Positions 52,216-62,150 are shown, counted from the stretch's first letter. The stretch is DNA of 64,000 nucleotides from Symbiodinium natans (GCA_905221605.1 CAJNDS010000546.1:256501-320500), one strand, 5' to 3'. Notes: generated by a model not told the origin, from the letters alone. Made by a program: numbers and translations.

Positions 52216-52306
52216 AGGTTGTCAAAATGATGGTCCGTTTTTGGATCCCATTATACGGCACCTAATATTTAGGGTACCCCAAAAAGGGTCATCATTTTGA
52301 CAGCCT
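52216..52306. mobile_element. Foldback element nested in a family III remnant
   Basis: Arms AGGTTGTCAAAATGATGGTC and GGTCATCATTTTGACAGCCT. It splits family III-like text (GGTCCTTGTACTCATGCCTC before, ATACTTGGGCCCC after). Confidence 0.75.
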
Positions 52307-52354
52307 ATACTTGGGCCCCAAACTCTCTGGAAAGGAGAGCTACTTTTTTAAGGC

Positions 52355-52685
52355 CCCGTGCTGCCGATTTCGGTACCTGGAGTTTTGGGGGTATTTTCTT
52401 TCGACAGTCGTGCTTTTGGAGGTTTGTGTTTTGGCCACCGTACTCTGGTTGCATGGTCGGTCTTCTCGTGCGGGCATGGATGTTTAGGGTTTAGGGTTCA
52501 GGGTTTAGGGTTTAGCGTTTAGGGTTTAGGGTTTAGGATTTAGGGTTCAGGGTTTAGGGTTTAGGGTTTAGGGTTTAGGGGCTGTCTTTCCGGCATCGGT
52601 GCTCTGGCCACGCCGGCAACATGGACGGGCGTTCTTGTCGTGTGTGCATGGATGCTTTGGGCGATGGTGACAGGTGTTGGTCTCT
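52355..52685 (+). other. Duplicated exon-like segment
   Basis: 52430-52484 (PYSGCMVGLLVRAWM) and 52606-52659 (ALATPATWTGVLVVCAWM) are about 55-bp related sequences; the second extends to LWAMVTG as a transmembrane-like helix. A TTTAGGG array lies between them. Confidence 0.3.
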
Positions 52686-53106
52686 CTCACCCTGAACCCT
52701 AAACCCTAAACCCTAAAAGTGCTGTTAGATCCTTCTTGAAAACATGCGGAGAAACACCTATAAACCTAAGCCTGCTTCGGTGCCTTTTCTGAATGTCGGA
52801 TCCGAGCCCCCTGGCTCCAAACGGCAGCAGCAGCCGGTAAGGGGTTTAGGGTTTAGGGTTTCGGGTTTAGGGTTAAGGGTTAAAGGTTTCGTGTCTAGGG
52901 GGCAGTAGGTATCGGCTTTTGGGAGGCCTAGCTGGGCTTTCCGATGACTCAGGTCACAACTCCCATAGCGGCACACCAAATTCCTAGCTCGAAACCCTAA
53001 CTGCCTGACTACCCGAACCCTGACTGCCCTAAATTCCCAAGCACTTATAGGGTTGAGGGTGCGTGCCTAATCTGAACACCCTAAACACTAGACCCTAAGT
53101 GCTGCA

Positions 53107-53175
53107 GGCCAAGCTTTGTTCGACAACATGCCCCCGGAGATGCATCATCAGGGGTTCCAGGAGGGCGAGGTGGGA
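53107..53175 (+). CDS. Exon-like island, unidentified
   Basis: After GTGCTGCAG, reads QALFDNMPPEMHHQGFQEGE, followed by GTGGGA as donor. Could be a tail exon of the permease or another gene. Confidence 0.35.
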
Positions 53176-53324
53176 CGGATTTTAGGGTTCAGGGTTTAGG
53201 GTTTAGGGTTTAGGGCGCTACCCTCTGCGATTTACGGTTGAGGGTTATGGCACGAAACCTAAGAAACCCTTCCAACCTAGAAGCCCTGGACCCACCCCCC
53301 CAACTAAGCATGTAGATGTCCTGC

Positions 53325-53412
53325 ATATCTCCGCATTTCCCCTTTGTAGGGTTAATCCCCTTAAGCCAAAAAGGGCACCCTTGTTATTCCTAGGTTACTC
53401 CTGGGTCTAGTC
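53325..53412. mobile_element. MITE family VI copy (ACCCAGAGTAGGCC / GGTTACTCTTGGGTCTA)
   Basis: GTTAATCCCCTTAAGCCAAA, then AAGGGCACCCTTGTTATTCC and TAGGTTACTCCTGGGTCTAG. Other copies or pieces: 541-648, 15640-15740, 32098-32190, 33965-34110, 41520-41680, 55262-55345, 55829-55920. Several contain or abut TTTAGGG units at the same place (after TTTTT.AGGGTTTAGG). Confidence 0.7.
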
Positions 53413-54029
53413 TAAGATATGGAAGTGAACCCTAAACCCTAAACCCTAAACCCTAAACCCTAAACCCTAAACCCTAAACCCTAAACCCTAAACCCTAAAC
53501 CCTAAACCCTAACAGTTCATGGACCCTTAGGGCCTTCGGGTATGTTCTGAGCCCTGAACTTTGACCCGCCGAGTTTCAGAGGGCTCTTGTAAACAAGCGT
53601 AGTATCTGTAGCACTACCCTAAACCCTAAACCCTAAACCCTAAACCCTAAACCCTAAACCCTAAACCCTAAACCCTAAACCCTAAACCCTAAACCCCAAC
53701 TCCCATTACCCTGAAAGGTCGGCTCCGAGTCCGAGAGTTCGTCGGTGGCCTGAGAGCCCGGCTCTGCGAGGAATCACAGCAGAGGGCGGTTTGATAGGTT
53801 TAGGGTTTAGGGTTTAGGGTTTAGGGTTCAGGGTTTAGGGTTTAGGGTTTGGGGTTTGGGGTTTGGGGTTTCGGGTTTGGGGTTTGGGGTCTGGGGTTTG
53901 GGGTTTGGGGTTTACTGTGGTTTGGGGTTTGGGGTTTGGGGTTTAGGGTTTAGGGTTGGGGGGCAAGTTAGGCTTAGTCCTTGGTGTGCTTTGGTTAAGG
54001 ACAAGGGTTTAGGGCTTGATTAGGGCTGT

Positions 54030-54245
54030 TTTGGTTTGTTCCTGTGCAAAGGCTATTTTTGCAAAGCGTTTGAGGGTCGTTCAGATCCCCTTTACATTGA
54101 TGTTTTGTGTTTTTGTGGGCAGCTTGTGTCATTGTTTGTTTACGCGCTTTTGGTGTCAATGCTTTCTTTGGCCGAACGTGTTTTGAGTTTGTTTAGCTCA
54201 TCTCACACATTTGTTTACGCGCGTGGCCTGTTTGTGCGTGTTTAA
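54030..54245 (+). other. Open frame, hydrophobic, doubtful
   Basis: 69 codons with LYIDVLCFCGQLVSLFVYAL and VSMLSLAERVLSLF. T/G-rich composition makes hydrophobic residues by chance, so low weight. Confidence 0.2.
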
Positions 54246-54584
54246 ACGGCTGTGCTTCGGAGTTGTTAGGGTTCTAGGGTTCATGGCAAGATCGACAGGA
54301 TATTTCGGGGTCAGGGTGACTCAGTAGGCCCTTGGGACATTTTATATTTTCCCTTTTTGGGTTTAAGAGGATCACATTCAGGAATATTTTTTAGAGGGTC
54401 TTAAGGACCATCCTAGGTGAATTGCCACGGAGATATCCGGCAGATGCGCGGTTCATTCCTCAGCAGAGCAGCTCGTTGAACTGGTACGGAAGCCTTGGCT
54501 TGCTTCTGCCTGGCTCTTAGGACTTTATAACTTTTTGGGGTTTTTGGTAGAAACTACAAAGGGGAGCCTAAAAGTTAAACTTTT

Positions 54585-54693
54585 CCCTAAGGGTCCATGT
54601 ACCTTATTAGTATATACTTAGACCCAAAAGTCCTTATATAGGAAGTACTTTAAGGCCCAAGTATTCCATAATTAGGTACATGGACCCTTAGGG
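54585..54693. mobile_element. MITE family III copy, near-identical to the one at 11.9 kb
   Basis: Same 109-bp sequence as 11877-11985 except T/G in the TTATTATTA stretch. Such identity across 43 kb implies recent movement. Confidence 0.88.
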
Positions 54694-55828
54694 CTTGTTA
54701 GGAGGGGTTCAGAGGTCAGCCAGGAAGTGCCACAATCATCGTTCGACAGCCTTCTCCCAGCCTGCGACGTTGGGGAATGAGGCTCCCAGCTGCGGTTGGT
54801 GGGGGAAATCTGTTGGTTTTCTATCCTCCCCCCGCCCGTCCCGTGTTTTCCCCTAAGAGTATTTGGTCTTTAAGTCGGTCCCGGTGAGGGATCCTTAGGC
54901 AGTCAGAAGAGCATGACTTCACCTGAAACTTCTGGGAGAATTTTGCTGGTGACGGCTCTCATTCTCCTTTCGACGGGCCTGTCACGGCCAATGCGGTTGC
55001 CCTCCTGCAAAAGAGCATGGAGGCGTGAAACTGGGTCAGGCCGCACAAGAGTTTCCGACACCTGAACCACCTGAACCGGGGTAGGTTTGAGCAGAGTCTT
55101 AAGATTGGTCTTACCCGTAATCCCCTAAAGCTCCAAGTATACAAATAACACCTACATTGGGGTCTAAAGTCTGTAAATAACACTATGGGTTTTTTGGAGC
55201 CTTAGGGTGAATCCCCTAAATCACCCTTGTAAAGCAATGTTTTTAAGGCCGCCCAAACCTGCCTAGGACCCAGAGTAGGCCCTCGTCAAGAAAGGGGTTT
55301 AGAGTCCCTTATAATTCCCTTGAAAACCAAAAGGGCACCCTTTTGAGAGTGAAACTTAAACCCCAAACCCAAAACCGTGGAAGCGCCTCACTGACAGCCG
55401 GTCGGCAGACTTGCTCGACCTTTAGCCCCGTGAGCCCGAACGCTAAACCCTAAACCCTAAACGCTAAACCCTAAACCCTAAACCCTACACCCTACACCCT
55501 AAACCCTAAACCCTAAACCCTAAACCCTAACCTCCCCTAGCATGCGTTCCCTGACTGACGGGCGAGGGGGACAACCTATTCCGCATAGTAGCTATAGTCT
55601 CCCTGTAGGATCCGAAATTTTGACGCCTGTGTCTGATCGGCCTGGAAGTTTGGAGTATTAGGGTTTCGGATTTCCGGTTTAGGGTGTAGGGTGTAGGGTC
55701 CGGCTCAGGGTTCAGGGTCCAGGTGGTTTTTTGCCTTCACTACTTTTTTGCCGCCCTTAATCCCATGAGCCCGTAAGAGGGTGAGCTTCTTGTAACGGGT
55801 TTGCAGGTCGGGTTGAGTGTAGTTTACC

Positions 55829-55920
55829 AGGACCCAGAGTAGGCCCGGATGTTTTTGTGGCTGCCCCTTTTTAAACCGAAAAGGTTACTCTGTTAAATTC
55901 CAAGGTTACTCTTGGGTCTA
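55829..55920. mobile_element. MITE family VI copy
   Basis: AGGACCCAGAGTAGGCCCGG ... GGTTACTCTTGGGTCTA. Its last bases TCTA served as target for the family II element that follows. Confidence 0.72.
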
Positions 55921-56033
55921 CTTTGTGGTGCTTTACTGTAACTTTACATCTTTAGCCTTTTTGGGGTTTATTGGGTTTCTTAAGAAGGCAGCGAAAAATC
56001 ACATTCATAGCTACCCTGCTAAGAGCAGCCAAG
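55921..56033 (+). mobile_element. MITE family II copy
   Basis: 113 bp, same ends as the 41.4 kb copy, flanked by TCTA (55917-55920, 56034-56037). Inserted at the end of a family VI element (its GGTTACTCTTGGGTCTA end precedes it). No internal array. Confidence 0.88.
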
Positions 56034-56040
56034 TCTATAT

Positions 56041-56165
56041 GTTAGGGTGTTAGGGTGTTAGGGTGTTAGGGTGTTAGGGTGTTAGGGTGTTAGGGTGTTA
56101 GGGTGTTAGGGTTTTAGGGTTTTAGGGTTTTAGGTTATAGGGTTTTAGGGTTTTAGGGTTTTAGG
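56041..56165 (+). repeat. GTTAGGGT and TTTTAGGG octamer arrays
   Basis: About nine GTTAGGGT units, then about six TTTTAGGG units, starting eight bases after the TCTA target copy of a family II element. Confidence 0.9.
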
Positions 56166-56402
56166 ATAGCTTGTGAGGTTTCGGAAACTCTTGACAGTGC
56201 TGCAAGGTTTTCCTTTTGCCCAGAAGCTGTCGTGGCCATCCCCGGGGAGGAGCAAGCGTACCCTAAACTCCTCAACCCTAGACTCCCCTACACCCTGAGT
56301 TCGCCTTTGAATCTGCCACACCTTCGATCTTCGTACCCCTAAACCCTAAACCCTAAACCCTAAACCCTAAACCCTAAACCCTAAACCCCCTTCAGACTTC
56401 GT

Positions 56403-56507
56403 TGCCCTTGAAGATAAGCAGAAACGCCGGGAAAAAAGGAGCTGTCCTCCCCGCGGCCCCATAGCATTCGCACTTGCGTTGTTGGAGACAACATGACGCC
56501 GAGCCGG
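56403..56507 (+). CDS. Exon-like island, unidentified
   Basis: After CCTTCAG, reads DFVALEDKQKRREKRSCPPR then GPIAFALALLETT and stop. A preceding island at 56228-56269 reads EAVVAIPGEEQAYP. Confidence 0.3.
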
Positions 56508-57094
56508 TCACCAGAATGGGGTTTAGGATTTAGGGACTAGGGTTTAGGGTTTAGGGTTTCGGGTTTAGGGTTTAGCTGTATTGCTGAGTGTATATAAGGT
56601 TCCTTTTTCATATTGGTGAGTGTATACATTGGGTGTCTTTTGGGGGTGCAGGAAATATACACCTTCCTTCATGTCTTGCTGCTTAATGTTTAGGCTTTCG
56701 GGCTTCGGGTTTCGGGCTTAGTTAGAACGGAGGGTGGTTTGGGCAAGGGCGGTTGCGCTCTTAGACCCTGAATCACGAAAAAAGAAAGAGAATCTGTGAT
56801 GTAGTAGCACTTTCGGTGCAAAATGTTGCATTCCATTTGCCAATCCCTAAACTTTTTGAGACCCGTGAACTCCATACCTTCAAACCTTGAACCCGAAGCC
56901 ACAGACCCAGGGTAGGGTTTATACATTGGGGGTCTGTAGAACCGAGCCCGTCCTTCCTCAAACCTGAAAACTATACTTTCACGTCAAGGTTTTAGGGGCA
57001 CCCTATACCCTAAACCCTAAACCCTAAATCGGATTTGGGGCGTGGGGTCGTAGGGCTCAAAGAAGTCGAGGGTTCAGGGGTTTGGGGCTTAGGG

Positions 57095-57255
57095 GGCTTA
57101 GGGTTCCACACCCTGACGATGCCTAGTGTCGGTGGCACCGGCTATACTGCAGCAGCAAGGATTCCTTCGACTGAGAGATCCGATGCTGCATTGCTTCCAG
57201 TTAACAAGGCTAACGCGCGAGAGAAAAAATCTGCGGTTTGGGACGTCGGGGGTCT
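57095..57255 (+). other. Open frame, doubtful
   Basis: Reads HTLTMPSVGGTGYTAAARIP then STERSDAALLPVNKANAREK. The first third of the longer frame is repeat-derived. Confidence 0.25.
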
Positions 57256-58489
57256 CTAGGATGCCTTCGACCCTAAACTGACCCTCCAGTCCAAAACACC
57301 TTTTTAACCCTCATCACCTCATCCCGCGCCCCTTTAAAAAGGTAAAATGGTTTCTCGTTTAGGGTTTAGAGTTTAGGGTTAGGGTTTAGAGTTTAGGGTT
57401 TAGGGTTAATAAGGGTTTAGGGGATAAAAGGGTTTATGGTTTAAAGTTTAGAGTTTAGGGTTTAGGGTTTAGGGTTAGGGTTTAGAGTTTAGGGTTTAGG
57501 GTTAGTAAGGGTTTAGGGTTTGGGGCTTGAAGCCGACATGTAAGCGGCTGTGTTCCTACGGCTCAGCTGGCTCAGGATTGAGGGGTTTCGGGGCTTTTGG
57601 CGGGGTTTAGGGAACGGTGTAGCCTGCGGTCAGGGCGTTGAACACCTAACTGGATTGTAAGTGGGATGATAAGTAGGTAACTCTACTTGTAATTCCTTAC
57701 AAGCCCAATTAAGGTACTTAAAAACCCTACTGGCGAAGTGCCCAGATCCTCCTAAACCTAAACCCTAAACCCCAAGCCTAAACCCTAAATCCTAAACCCT
57801 AAACCCTAAACCCTAAATCCTAAACCCTAAACCCTAAACCCTAAACCCTAAACCCTAAACCCTAAACCCTAAACCCCAAGCCCAAACCCCAGTGCGAAAC
57901 TCACAGAAGACTGCCAGACCCCCAAGTCCCTAAGACCCTGAGCCCCGAAACCCCAAAGATTTTTTTGCAGGAGCCCGGCTATGCCCTAGGGTTTAGGGTT
58001 TAGGGTTTAGGATTTAGGGTTTAGGGTTTAGGGTTTAGGGTATTGTGTCTTTTGTAATGAAGATTCGCGAGTAGGTTATACCTACGCGGACATCCAAGTA
58101 GTAGAAGGGGAGAAAGTAGAAGCCCGACTAAGCCCAAAGCCATAAAACCTGAGCTCGAAGCCCTAACCCCTAAGCCTAAGCGCTAAACCCTAAGCCCTAA
58201 ACCCAAACCCTAAACTCCAAACCTTAAGCCAAACACCCCCCAAGCCTTAAACCTTAAACCTCGCGAAGAACCACTCGAATGCTGCCAAGCGTGCCCATGG
58301 CCCTGCGCCCCCGCGGCAAGACGCAAAGGCGCTTAGGGGATTAGGGTTTAGGGCGTTTAGGGGTTTGGGGGTTTGGGGTTTGGGGTTTAGGGTGTATGTG
58401 GCCTGGCCCTAAACCCTTAACCCTAAACCCTAAACCCTAAACCCTAAACCCTAAACCTAAACCCTAAACCCTTAACATAGCAAACCCAC

Positions 58490-58592
58490 AGGGCCCATGT
58501 ACCTCGTTATTATGTACTTGGACCCAAAGGCCCCGATATGGGAGGCACGGTAAGGCACGAGTCTTCCCCTATTTAGGTACATGGACCCTTAG
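58490..58592. mobile_element. MITE family III copy
   Basis: AGGGCCCATGTACCTCGTTA ... TTTAGGTACATGGACCCTTA with diverged centre. Lies 20 bp after a CCCTAAA array. Confidence 0.78.
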
Positions 58593-58739
58593 AAGGGAAC
58601 ATGCGTAGGTAAGCTGAAGGAGTTGGGTTGTAAGTAATGTAGCTATACAATATACTTCAAATTTCTGAGAAGCGCAGTGCAGGTACGCGTAACCTTACCA
58701 TCATTTGGGTCAGCCAGGTGTCGAATCCGGCAACAAAAG

Positions 58740-58851
58740 CTTTGTGGTGCTTTACTGTAAGTTAGCATCTTTAGCCTTTTTGGGTTTATTGGGTTTCTTA
58801 AAAAGGCAGCTAAAAAATAAATTTATAGCTACCCTGCTAAGAGCAGCCAAG
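58740..58851 (+). mobile_element. MITE family II copy
   Basis: 112 bp, flanked by AAAG (58736-58739, 58852-58855), possibly AAAGC. Very close to the 55.9 kb copy. Surrounded by exon-like sequence (KARSWMVVCRVPQAFPGRAL) 3' of it. Confidence 0.88.
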
Positions 58852-59150
58852 AAAGCTCGAAGCTGGATGGTTGTTTGCCGTGTTCCGCAGGCCTTCCCGG
58901 GGCGTGCGCTCTTTAGATCGAACCCTAAACCCTAAACCCTAAACCCTAAACCCTAAACCCTAAACCCTTAACCCTTAAACCCTAAACCCTAAACCCTAAA
59001 CCCTCAAACCCTAAACCCTAAACCCTAAACCCTAAACCCTAAACCCTAAACCCAACATGCTTTGAAGTCCTCACGAAGCATTGTTCAAGCCTTGCAAAGT
59101 CTTGTGAGGCGGACTGCGAAAGTGTAGCAGCATGTCGAATCGTGCCAACC

Positions 59151-61616
59151 ATGCCGACCATGCCCCTTACGATTGAGGTGAGCCTGCTAAGTGGCAGGTC
59201 GGCTTCACTGGAAGCACGACTAGATGAATCTGTACACGCACTGCGGATTCGAGCGCAGAAGGCCTTGGCAGTTGGCAGGTGCAAACTCCTAGACTTCTCC
59301 GGGCGCGTGCTGGACTCAGCGGCCACGCTTGAGCACTGTAGGCTGCGCAATGGCGATTCTGTGACCTTGCAGACAGGCAACCTGCAGATTCTTAGTAGGT
59401 GAATGAGTACACGTTACACCTTTTTGGGGTAGTATAATTCCCTATAGAACTGAAAGTGTTTTTTGGGGGGCCTTATATGAACTCAGCAACTAAGGATTCG
59501 AGGCAACAATTATGCTTTTGCTGCCATTCTGGGCGATGGGTCTGTTGTGACCTGGGGAGGTGCTGACAGTGGTGGCGAGAGCGATGCGGTGCAACGCCAC
59601 TTAGAGGATGTGATGCAGATCCAGGCCACCAGCCGAGCTTTTGCCGCAATTCTGAGTGATGGGTCTGTTGTGACCTGGGGAGATCTTGACCACGGCGGCA
59701 ACAGCGATGATGTGCAAGACCAACTGAAGGGCGTGCAGCGGATCCAAGCTACTGATGGGGCATTTGCTGCCATTCTGGACGATGGGTCCGTTGTGACCTG
59801 GGGTCGTGCTAGCGGCGGTGGCGACAGCAATGCGGTGCACGGTCAGCTGAAGGACGTGCAGAAGATCCAAGCTACCAGCGGAGCTTTTGCTGCGATCTTG
59901 GGCGATGGGTCTGTTGTGACCTGGGGGGATGCTTCCTTTGGCGGTGACAGCAGAGATGTGCAACATGAGCTGAAGGACGTGCAGCAGCTGCAATCTACTG
60001 ACGTGGCCTTCGCTGCTATTCTGGGCGATGGCTCTGTTGTGACCTGGGGCCGTGCCGAGTTTGGTGGCGACAGCAGAGGTGTGCAAAGTCAGCTGAAGGA
60101 TGTGCAGCAGATCCAAGCAGCTTGCTTTGCTTTGGCTGCGATTCTGCGTGATGGCTCCGTTGTGACCTGGGGCTGTGCTATCGGTGGAGGTGACAGCAGA
60201 GGTGTGCAAGGTCAGCTAAAGGACTTAGTAGCTGAATGAGTACACTTTACACTTTTGGGCATATTAGAATTCCCGATCGAACTGAAAGCGCACACTTTTT
60301 GGCAGCTTATAAACTCAGCAACTAAGAGGACGTGCAGCAGATCCAAGCTGCCAACGAAGCTTTTGCTGCCATTCTGGGCGATGGGTCCGTTGTGACATGG
60401 GGTCGTGCTAGCGGCGGTGGCGACAGCAATGCGGTGCAGGGTCAGCTGAAGGACGTGCAGAAGATCCAAGCTACCAGCGAAGCTTTTGCTGCGATCTTGG
60501 GCGATGGGTCTGTTGCTTTGTCATAGCGGGGTAGCATTTTGCATGTTTTTTAAGGGTACTTAAACTCAATAAGGAATAGAACTTAGGTTTTTCATATTAT
60601 CCCAGCCGTGAACTAGGTTGTGACCTGGGGCGATGCTTGCTTTGGGGGCGACTGCAGTGGTGTGCAAGGGCAGCTGAGGGACGTGCATCAGATCCAAGCT
60701 AGCTACTTAGCCTTTGCTGCCGTTCTGGGTGATGGGTCCGTTGTGACCTGGGGTGATGATGGCTCGGGCGGTGACAGTCGTGATGTGCAAGATCAGCTGA
60801 ATTCCGTGCAGTGGATCCACGCTAGCTGCTTTTCCTTTGCTGCGGTTCAGGACGATAGGTCTCTTGTGACCTGGGGCAACTCTACCTCTGGCGGCGACAG
60901 TCGTGCTGTGCAAGGTCAGCTCCCTAACCCTAAACCCTAAACCCTAAATTTAAGAGCCTCCGGCTCAAGCCGCCGACCCCGCTGGAGCATAGTTGAGAGG
61001 TCTAAACCCGCTCGCATGGTTCGAAGATCATCCCAGCCTGCTCGGACAGTTCTGTGAAACGTTTGGGGGGGGGGTAGGGGGTAGCACCAGGATAAGCTCG
61101 AGCCAAAAAGACAGGTGGGTGGGGGGGTGGAGGTGGGCGGGGGCGGGGTGGGGGGGGTGCCGAAAACGCTGATTTTTGCTGAGGGCGCCCCTACCCCCCT
61201 GTGCTGAACCGCCTGTTTACGCTGTGCGGGTGGTGCGGTCCTCCACGAAAAAATTGTGCACCGACCCCCCCTGCCCCCCCCCCCGCCCGCGTTTTGGGGG
61301 GGTAAGGAGGGAAAGCTCCTCAAACCCATCCAACACGCCGCCAGGGTCCTAACCCTAAACCCTAAACCCTAAACCCTAAACCCTAAACCCTAAACCCTAA
61401 ACCCTAAACCCTAAACCCTAAACCCTAAACCCTAAACCCTAAACCCTAAACCCTAAACCCTAAACCCTAAACCCTAAACCCTAAACCCAAACCCTAAACC
61501 CTAAACCCTAAACTTACTCTAAACCCTGAACCCTGAACCAAGGTCAGCTGCAGGATGCGCAGCAGACCCAAGGATCCAGATGGTTTCTCGACCTCTGGGT
61601 CATGGGTCTGCTGTGA
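59151..61616 (+). CDS. Ubiquitin-like plus RCC1-like repeat protein, five exons
   Basis: Joining 59151-59386, 59495-60221, 60329-60511, 60617-60914 and 61543-61616 gives an uninterrupted frame of 505 codons plus stop. Residues 4-75 look like a ubiquitin-like fold (MPLTIEVSLLSGRSASLEAR start, then KLLDFSGRVLDSAATL and NGDSVTLQ). Ten roughly 41-residue RCC1-type units follow, each with F.AIL.DGSVVTWG and GGDS..VQ.QLK. Such units build beta-propellers that bind proteins or chromatin; proteins of this class are often annotated as HERC-like, but no HECT domain is visible. The frame before ATG 59151 stays open, so the start could lie upstream; two in-frame ATGs (59151, 59160) are both plausible. 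The last 24 codons no longer follow the repeat and the stop looks like the product of a frameshift. Confidence 0.85.
59387..59494 (+). mobile_element. Introner-type element, intron 1 of the RCC1 gene
   Basis: 108-bp intron made of a GATTC target duplication (59387-59391, repeated at 59495-59499) and an element with terminal inverted repeats TTAGTAGGTGA / TCAGCAACTAA. Removing it as a GA...AG intron restores LQIRGNNYAFAAIL in frame. Internal text (GAGTACAC, TTTTTGGGGTA, GAACTGAAAG) matches the element at 60225. Confidence 0.88.
60222..60328 (+). mobile_element. Introner-type element, intron 2 of the RCC1 gene
   Basis: 107-bp intron, sister copy of intron 1: inverted ends TTAGTAGCTGA / TCAGCAACTAA, flanked by AGGAC (60220-60224 and 60327-60331). 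Spliced as GA...AG it restores QLKDVQQIQA. Here the acceptor AG is supplied by the duplicated target and not by the element end. Confidence 0.88.
60512..60616 (+). mobile_element. Intron 3 of the RCC1 gene, insert with GTTG duplication
   Basis: 105-bp GT...AG intron that splits DGS|VVTWG. GTTG occurs at both ends (60512-60515, 60617-60620), and the ends are imperfect inverted repeats (CTTTGTCATAGCGGG versus the complement of CCCAGCCGTGAACTAG). A different family from introns 1 and 2. Confidence 0.7.
60915..61542 (+). mobile_element. Intron 4 of the RCC1 gene, telomere-repeat-bearing insert
   Basis: 628 bp bounded by an 11-bp direct repeat CAAGGTCAGCT (60911-60921 and 61539-61549). It begins with CCCTAA/CCCTAAA units, holds about 400 bp of G/C-run-rich sequence, and ends with about 25 CCCTAAA units and CCCTGAA variants. 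Splicing AAG|GTCAGC...CCAAG|GTCAGC restores VQGQLQDAQQ. Each RCC1 unit contains this motif, so part of the flanking repeat could come from a neighbouring unit. Confidence 0.75.
61350..61535 (+). repeat. Long CCCTAAA array in RCC1 intron 4
   Basis: About 25 units with one CCCAAA shift and CCCTGAA variants at the 3' end. It abuts the duplicated CAAGGTCAGCT. Confidence 0.93.
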
Positions 61617-61898
61617 TCATGAGACTCAAGGAGCGCAAGAAGGGAGTCTAGAAGGCACCTTAGGCCTGCTCCGGGGCTTGTTTAGGGGTTACTTAGGGAC
61701 ATAGGGACTATATAAGGTATATGTATATACACATATATATATATATAATTATATATATATATATATATGGGTTAGCGTTATATAGGGAGTAAGATCAAGG
61801 GTCGCACTATGTGACATGAGACGATGCTGACTGGGGCGGCGAGCACACGCTCGCGCAATGTCAGCTGTCAGGACGCGGGCAACAGATCCGCAGGGCAT
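61543..61898 (+). pseudogene. Decayed RCC1 units at the 3' end
   Basis: After the fourth intron the repeat is recognisable at the DNA level but damaged. Near 61585-61600 a few bases are missing, shifting the frame into TGA at 61614; the original frame would continue LGHGSAVIM. A further relic at 61817-61898 reads DADWGGEHTLAQCQLSGRGQ and is open. The two parts are separated by about 190 bp that includes an AT-rich element, with near-identical TGTGATCATGAGAC and TGTGACATGAGAC at the borders. Confidence 0.65.
61680..61803. mobile_element. AT-rich inverted-repeat insert in the RCC1 relic
   Basis: Contains ACTATATAAGGTATATG, a long TA run (61731-61768) and TTATATAGGGAGTAAGATCA. Related text is at 16691-16790 (TACTATGTAAGGTATATCTA, GAGTAAGGGTCCC), so this is a dispersed family. 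It interrupts the decayed RCC1 repeat. Confidence 0.5.
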
Positions 61899-62150
61899 GT
61901 GTTTAGAAAACGCTGCCAATTGGTTTTCATTTGCAGCGCAGTTCCAAGCAAGGTAGATGTGTTTAAATGTGTTTCAGTTTTTGCCGCGCGGCAAATTCAT
62001 GGCGTTTGATGCGCATTGTTCCGTTCGCGCCGTTTGCTGCACACATTGTTCCATTCGTTTTGCAACATCAGTCCCCACCCCGCATTTTGAGGGTGAGACT
62101 CTTTGCTTCGTCATCTGAGATCCCAAGCCCTACATCATAAACCCTACTTA

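Noticed and set aside
54959-55183. 74-codon - strand frame
   Set aside because: Cysteine/arginine-rich, no motif, overlaps an inverted-repeat region (TTTGGAGCCTTAGGG); chance likely.
59062-59150. In-frame extension upstream of the RCC1 gene's ATG
   Set aside because: The frame is open and could be coding, but the MPLTIEV start is the usual beginning of such proteins, and an array lies immediately upstream; kept as an untested alternative.
59601-60209. 202-codon frame on the - strand
   Set aside because: It is the antisense shadow of the RCC1 repeats; the + frame has the recognisable units, the ubiquitin-like start and introns that restore it.
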